Part shown: piece by piece, positions 58,438-64,000 of the stretch
How positions within the stretch are numbered: the first letter of the stretch is position 1
How the letters are laid out: each line of letters opens with the position of its first letter
Assembly (NCBI GenBank): GCA_964017185.1
Contig: OZ024882.1
Location: 38,426,488 to 38,490,487 of the forward strand
Direction of reading: 5' to 3'
Source of the DNA: Rugalucina vietnamica
Taxonomy: Eukaryota; Mollusca; Bivalvia; Lucinida; Lucinidae
Length of the DNA stretch: 64,000 nt
Notes under the pieces: model-generated
What the model saw: only the letters and a program-made list of their open reading frames with translations
Databases searched by the model: none
Told to the model about the DNA's origin: nothing
Position numbers and translations under genes: made by a program

Positions 58438-58755
58438 TCACGAAAATGTTTTGCTTTTGATCACTCTGCTGACAAACCATATCGCAAGACCGTAAACCAA
58501 ACCTAATGGCGGAGTCACGTCAATGTCCAAACTCCCCAGCAGTGCCAACACCTCTGTTGCTCTCCGATATTGTTTTATTAGAGGACTCAAGTCCAGAAAT
58601 GGAACACCGCGGCTTGGAGTTTGGTCAATGTCAGCCAGTATCGTTGTTTGTTTGCTCATGTTGGCTTGACGTCGGTCGCATTTTGCCATAACGTTAAGCT
58701 CGAAAAATAGCGTTTGGGCTGTTCCGAAATTCCGGTAAGCCTGATTTAATGTCAA
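58438..58755 (-). CDS. hypothetical short ORF
   Basis: A 105-codon minus frame. From the internal MAKCDRRQANMSKQ to about SLDIDVTPPL the composition is protein-like and the underlying DNA is GC-richer than both flanks, as expected for a 5' exon. I do not recognise the protein. The tail (GLVYGLAIWFVSRV) could be intron. Treat as a weak candidate for a host first exon. Confidence 0.2.
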   Translation of the reverse strand: MTLNQAYRNFGTAQTLFFELNVMAKCDRRQANMSKQTTILADIDQTPSRGVPFLDLSPLIKQYRRATEVLALLGSLDIDVTPPLGLVYGLAIWFVSRVIKSKTFS

Positions 58756-58759
58756 ATAT

Positions 58760-59991
58760 CCGGAATATTAGGAACAGTTTTTGGAACTAAAAGACAGATA
58801 CTTGATAGATAATAAAATGTAAATATCAGAACTGAAATTCAGATGTTAAGCTTTCACTGGATGATGAATAACATCAGTTTTAATCTCTCTGAGAGGCCCT
58901 TCGGGCTTCACATACATCAAAACAGCCTGAATTTCAATCAGTTTATATTTATCATTAACACACTATTTATTGATCTGGCAGTTTCGAAGAATAGATTAGA
59001 TTGACAACTAAATTATTGAAGAGAATATGCCCTAAACAGAGGAGTCACGAAATCAAGTTTACTTATGTTCTCCATACGTAAGATAATAAAATTTTACCAA
59101 TACATATTTAATTATTGCTGTTGTGGCGGCCATCTTGACCACCATCATTATACGATCAGTAAAAAATAAAACATTAGTATCAATCTGACTCATTTGAAAT
59201 GACTCTGATTACCACCAATACTCTTATTTTCAATCATCACTTTTCTCAGGGTCAAAATTAGAAAACAACATGAAAAATAATTATTTTGTCCTTACATGAC
59301 ATTGAACCTCAAGTATATCAATATCATTTTTAAATCCAAACTAACTGATGGCGATCAACACCATAAATGTATCAAATGTTTCTTGGTTTAACAAAACTGA
59401 TCAATTACAATATGAAAAAGTACAATAAAATTGGATGTGTATAAAGATTTTTAGATGAGAGTAAGTTACTTGTACATGCATCAACTGTTATAGCATTCTC
59501 TTGTTTTTGACAGCCATGTTGAACACCATCTTGAAATGACAAAAACTACAAAATCAAACAGTAGTCTCAAGAAGTACCTAAAATAACTTTATCCCCACCA
59601 GAATACCACTGGCACTAATGTTTATACAGACAATTGTAAAAGGGCATGAAAATAAGCATATTTGCACTTAAGTGACCTTTGACCTAAATCTGCACCACTT
59701 TGTTGTAACAATTGTTGCTTATTAAACCTCACAAAAGTACTAGATGTAATTTAGGGGTTATTTTGACAAATTAATTGAAAATATAACATAAGATATTGCT
59801 GATATGCTGAAATATATGAAATTTTGCACTTAGTTGACCTTTGACCTACTTTTGGGGCTCCGGGGCATTTTCAGACTTGGCATCCACCCTAGCGTGTATT
59901 GTTACACATCAAGGAACACATTTAGCATGGATGCCAAAATGTACTCAAAAATGCCAACAGAAAAATATTTTGATGGCTTGGGAGGCCAACT
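58760..59991. repeat. decayed repeats with AGGTCA and AAGATGGC motifs
   Basis: Two perfect TGACCTTTGACCT motifs (59673-59685, 59835-59847) occur in related contexts ('tttgcacttaagtgacc', 'ttgcacttagttgacc') about 162 bp apart. GGCGGCCATCTTGACC lies near 59126 and GACAGCCATGTTGAACACC near 59510. No gene was recognised. Confidence 0.4.
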
Positions 59992-61470
59992 ATTAGTGTC
60001 AACATGTAAGCACTAACCGTTGCAGTTGCGACCTTTAAAGGCAACACGTTAACATTAAGCATTGCAGTTGCAAGCGTTAGTGGCAACACGTTGCAGTTAC
60101 AACCGTTAGTGTCAACATTACAGTAAGTGTAGCATTTGCTTACGTTAATTTCAACACGTTAACACGTTAACACGTTGCAACTGTTTATGTCAACATGTTA
60201 ACACTTAGCATTGCAGTTGCAGCCGTTAGTGTCAACATGTTTACACTAAGCGTTGCAGTTGCAACAGTTAATGACAACACGTTAACACTAAGCATTGCGG
60301 TTACAATGCGTTAAAACTAAGCGTTGTAGTTAAAACCGTTAATGACAACACGTAAACACTAAGTTTTGCATTTGCAACCATTAAAACCATGTCAACACGT
60401 TAAAACTAAGCGTTGTAGTTATAACCGTTAATTGAAACACGTTAGCACTAAGCATTGGATTTGCAACCGTTAATACCGTGGCCACATGTTAAAACTAAGC
60501 GTTGCAGTTAAAACCGTTAATGCCAACACGTAAACACTAAGCTTTGCATTTGCAACCGTTAAAACCGTGTCGACACGTTAAAACTAAGCGTTGTAGTTAA
60601 AACCGTTAATGGCAACACGTAAACACTAAGCTTTGCATTTGCAACCGTTAAAACAGTTGCAAACGTTAGTGTCAACATGTAAGCACTAACCGTTACAGTT
60701 GCAACCTTTAATGGCAAGACGTTAACATTAAGCGATAGTGGCAAAACGTTAAAGCTAAGCGTTGCAGTTGCAAACGTTAGCGTCAACATGTAAGCACTAA
60801 CCCTTGCAGTTGTAACCTTTAAAGGTAACACGTTAACATTAAGCATTGCAGTTGCAAGCGTTAGTGGCAACAAGTTAAAACTAAGCGTTGCGTTAATTAC
60901 AACACGTTAACACTAAGCATTGCGGTTACAATGCGTTAAAACTAAGCGTTGTAGTTAAAACCATTAATGACAACACGTAAACACTAAGCTTTGCATTTGC
61001 AACCATTAAAACCATGTCAACACGTTAAAACTAAGCGTTGTAGTTATAACCGTTAATTGCAACACGTTAGCACTAAGCATTGGATTTGCAACCGTTAATA
61101 CCGTGGCAACACGTTAAAACTAAGCGTTGCAGTTAAAACCTTTAATGACAACACGTAAACACTAAGCTTTGCATTTGCAACCGTTGAAACCGTGTCAACA
61201 CGTTAAAACTAAGCGTTGTAGTTAAAACCGTTAATGGCAACACCGTAAACACTAAGCTTTGCATTTGCAACCGTTAAAACAGTTGCAAACGTTAGTGTCA
61301 ACATGTAAGCACTAACCGTTACAGTTGCAACCTTTAATGGCAACACGTTAACATTAAGCATTAGTGGCAACACGTTAAAGCTAAGCGTTGCAGTTGCAAA
61401 CGTTAGTGTCAACATGTAAGCACTAACCGTTGCAGTTGCGACCTTTAAAGGCAACACGTTAACATTAAGC
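59992..61470. repeat. 42 bp minisatellite, array A6
   Basis: About 35 monomers of the same variant types as array A5, including the 'accgtgtc-acacgtt' anchor at 60559 and 61209 (650 bp apart). It begins in mid-monomer after 'gaggccaactattagtg' and ends at 'aagcagttacggg'. Its similarity to A5, 19 kb away, points to a shared source or transfer between arrays. Confidence 0.9.
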
Positions 61471-61878
61471 AGTTACGGGCCGTGGCAGCGATAGGTTGTG
61501 TGTAAGATCGGAGGACAATAAATAATTTATTTTTGGTGTTTAACAAACTTTCTATCATCCAGAAGTGTGTTAAAATGAAAGTTTCGTAAAAGACGACAAA
61601 TAATATGTAAACCATTTCGAGAATTTCTTACGGGAAGGAGTTTTTTGGGACATTATTTCATGGACACGTGGCGTATGGCGTGATGTACATGTGTCGCCAT
61701 TTTGGAAAATTGTGAGTAACATACATGAAAATAGCCATACATGAATAAGGACAGATGCTTTAGCGGGCATATGATGCTGTTAGAATAACTACCACCAAAA
61801 TTGAACTTTGAACTTTGAAAATTCCGCCCTTTAGAGACTGCCCTCGTGGACGTATACTTTGCTAAAAAAGTACTCAGT
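61471..61878. other. no gene recognised; possible LINE 5' region
   Basis: This precedes the LINE ORF1 below and may be its 5' untranslated region. No boundary is visible. Confidence 0.35.
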
Positions 61879-62777
61879 ATGCCTGTTAAAGTTAAAGAGA
61901 AAGTTGCTAAAGACAAAAGTAGCAAACCTAGTAGTAAAAAGGCGGCAGAACCCGATACGGAAGATCCTCTGCCTCAGAGAGACACCCCTAGGAGAAGTAG
62001 TGTCATGCCTGTCACTCAGGCGGCAATTTCAACTTTCTTTGGGGAAGGGTCGGGTTCGGGTAGAGATGAACGCGGTGCTAAAGGCGAGAAACAGGAGGAA
62101 GAAAAGAGTCTGAAGGCTCGAGTCCAAAATGTGTCAAATGGTAACGCCAGAATACCTAGAAAAAGAATTCAAGAAAATGATAACAGATGACCTGTCTAAA
62201 AAACTGTACAAAATAAGAGATGAACTCAAAAATTACTTTCTAATTAGCTAAAGTTGATCACAGGATTGCAGAACTCGATGCTAAGATAAAAGAGAATGAA
62301 ACTGAAATTCTATCCTTGAAAAATGCCAAATCAGATCTCGGAACACAGGTTAATCAACTTGAAAAGAACTACGATAAACTAAAAACAGAACATGATAAAC
62401 TGTTAGAAAAGGTTAACGAGACAGAACAAGTAGTTAAAATAAATGCAATGCACATTAATGATATGGAACAATACACAAGACGAAACAACATAAGAATATA
62501 CGGGGTCGATGACAGGAACAAACACGAAACCGCAGAGGAGACTGCAGACGCGGTGTGTAAACTAATAGACAAAGATTTAAAACTAAACCTCGACCCGAGA
62601 GAAATCAGTATAGCTCATAGAATTGGACAGTTCCAGAAAGATGGCAATAGAGTGATCATCTGTAGCTTTGTTTCACGTACCATAAGAAATGAAGTGATGA
62701 AAAGAAGGCGAATGCTAAAGGTGACCCAGAGATTACGCCAGAACCAGCCGAAGCAACAGATACAGAATAGACTTTGA
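61879..62777 (+). pseudogene. non-LTR retrotransposon ORF1, frameshifted
   Basis: The first part (from MPVKVKEKVAKDKSSKPSSK, 61879-62190) is basic and then Ser/Pro/Gly-rich, a disordered head. From about 62250 another frame reads VDHRIAELDAKIKENETEIL and on, a coiled coil. It then reads YTRRNNIRIYGVDD, LDPREISIAHRIG and GNRVIICSFVSRTIRNEVMKRR, the RNA-binding fold of L1-like ORF1 proteins. It ends at 62777. The head and the coil lie in different frames, with a stop in between (after NYFLIS), so at least one frameshift broke it. In intact relatives ORF1 binds the element RNA as a chaperone. No ORF2 follows within 1.2 kb. Confidence 0.8.
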
Positions 62778-63109
62778 CTCAGAGTGACAAATTAAGTGAC
62801 TCGCCAGGGCCAACTGCATAACGGACTAAAATATGTCATAAATAGGCAAATTTATAAATTTTAATGAGGAAAATTCTAAGGTTTCAATGTATCAATTCCT
62901 TTCCTTTTTTCTATTAAAATATGTCACGAGGGTTGGATGAGTTAAGAGTGGCGAGCATTAACGGGTGCACCTATGCCTAGTTAGATCAGTTTCGTTCATC
63001 GTTTACCCATAAACGTTCTATGCTGGTGCCTACCAAGCCATTTTAGGAATCATCACGAGGGCACGCCCGTGCAATTTAGAGATTTTTTTCAGCTGGTAAA
63101 AAGTGAAAA
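62778..63109. other. no gene recognised
   Basis: Sequence after the broken ORF1, with no reverse transcriptase frame where ORF2 would be expected. Confidence 0.4.
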
Positions 63110-63315
63110 TTTCATTAGAAAAAAAGAAGATATTTTTAATGTTTTTGCTCAGAACGTGGACCGTAGGTACTCGGTGGAGCCGACTCGCCGAGGCGGTTCT
63201 AGCGGGTTCCTACGATCACCGTATAATAAGAAAAATACAGGAATACGAGAAATAGGTAAATTCCTGTATACCCCAGTTTTACTGTATATTTGTTTTGTTA
63301 AATAAAAGGCTGGGT
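63110..63315. repeat. long-hairpin repeat family, copy 3
   Basis: The same layout as 43270-43445: 'tttttaatgtttttgctcag', then a hairpin with arms around ACTCGCCGAGGCGG (63157-63221), then 'tataccccagttttactg'. Stem sequences differ from copy 1 at many places while pairing is largely retained. Confidence 0.6.
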
Positions 63316-64000
63316 TTAGGTGGGTATTGTTGCACGTACGTGATTTCTCGATGAAATCCGCGCAGGCACCTGCACTCGTGCATGCTCGCCATTAGCTCCA
63401 CTCATACCCTTTTGTATGATAGAAGTGAAACTGTAAATTAATTTTAATATCAATTTATAATACAAATCCTCGCGGCGATTGTTGAAATAACCAGTTACGT
63501 GTACGTCACGAAGTAATTGTATGTCAGAGGAAGCCACCTAAGGGCCCCTTGTCAATCACAATTATATGTGAAGCGATTTCTCGCTTTTACGCCTAAAAAA
63601 AAAACACTTATGACCACACGCCGCAATTTGCACTTAATGGATTTTGATATCATTCGTCTCCTTGTGAAATTTATAGACCTGGCAAAACAGACCAGGCAAA
63701 AATAAAAACACAATTTTCATGATGGTTTTAGAAACTTAAACTAGCATGCGAGCGGTAATAAAATGGTTAGCTATACTCAAAACTATATTTTACTCGGACG
63801 TACACGTGAGTGACATTTCTAAAATGGAACCATAATGTTAGTTCTTGACGGTTGGGGGTGCACAATCCCCGGGTGCGTCTATCCAATCGTCTACAGTAAA
63901 TTGTATCAATTGATTGGAAAAAAAAAAAGAAAAAAAGATTGACTATATTCATAAATGAGCATCGTATCTTCTCAAAATGCAGCTCTCTTATCCTTCTATC
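63316..64000. other. no gene recognised
   Basis: No convincing frame or repeat. Short A-rich runs are present near 63595 and 63919. Confidence 0.35.

Overview
The window is eukaryotic, AT-rich and repeat-dominated, with no complete host gene that I can defend. Its contents point to a marine lophotrochozoan, most likely a bivalve mollusc: tRNA-derived SINEs with (AAT)n tails, several non-LTR retrotransposon types, a Mutator-like transposase exon of the kind common in bivalves, a Penelope-like type reverse transcriptase fragment, many palindromic non-autonomous DNA elements, and a dispersed minisatellite. The organism call is inference.

Layout. 0.7-10.3 kb is a composite repeat region bounded by an inverted pair of ~900 bp arms (about 690-1612 and 9487-10300). 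It holds a 206 bp tandem duplication, a sequence that satisfies the hammerhead ribozyme core (2298-2341), a ~0.9 kb TIR element, a first block of 42 bp minisatellite, a partial reverse transcriptase (6388-7350) and a 1.2 kb fold-back element built from about 40 imperfect AAACCNNGGTTT palindromes. 10.3-18.7 kb has more 42 bp arrays, two copies of a ~0.5 kb SINE-like repeat and a ~120 bp satellite with nuclear-receptor-type motifs. 18.7-24.0 kb is a LINE fragment split by a 4.35 kb TIR transposon, which itself contains a SINE and a second fold-back element. 24-28.2 kb is sparse, with one long hairpin. 28.2-41.3 kb is one 13 kb array of the 42 bp minisatellite arranged in higher-order units of about 967, 789 and 418 bp.

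41.3-64 kb: a third SINE-like copy with a perfect 11 bp target-site duplication; a family of long hairpins (three copies); the 5' exon of a Mutator-like transposase gene (minus strand, ending at a GTGAGT donor); a long open LINE ORF with reverse transcriptase, RNase H and zinc knuckle (45.7-47.6 kb, minus); a 3.7 kb element with ~1.06 kb terminal inverted repeats and TGATA target duplications; a fossil LTR-retroelement gag/protease region (54.9-57.6 kb); another 42 bp array; and a broken LINE ORF1 (61.9-62.8 kb).

The central theme is the 42 bp minisatellite, present in six blocks. Each monomer is two back-to-back dyads, so both strands read as nearly the same 14-residue peptide. That explains dozens of open but probably meaningless reading frames. 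The standout single site is the hammerhead ribozyme motif upstream of the reverse transcriptase fragment.
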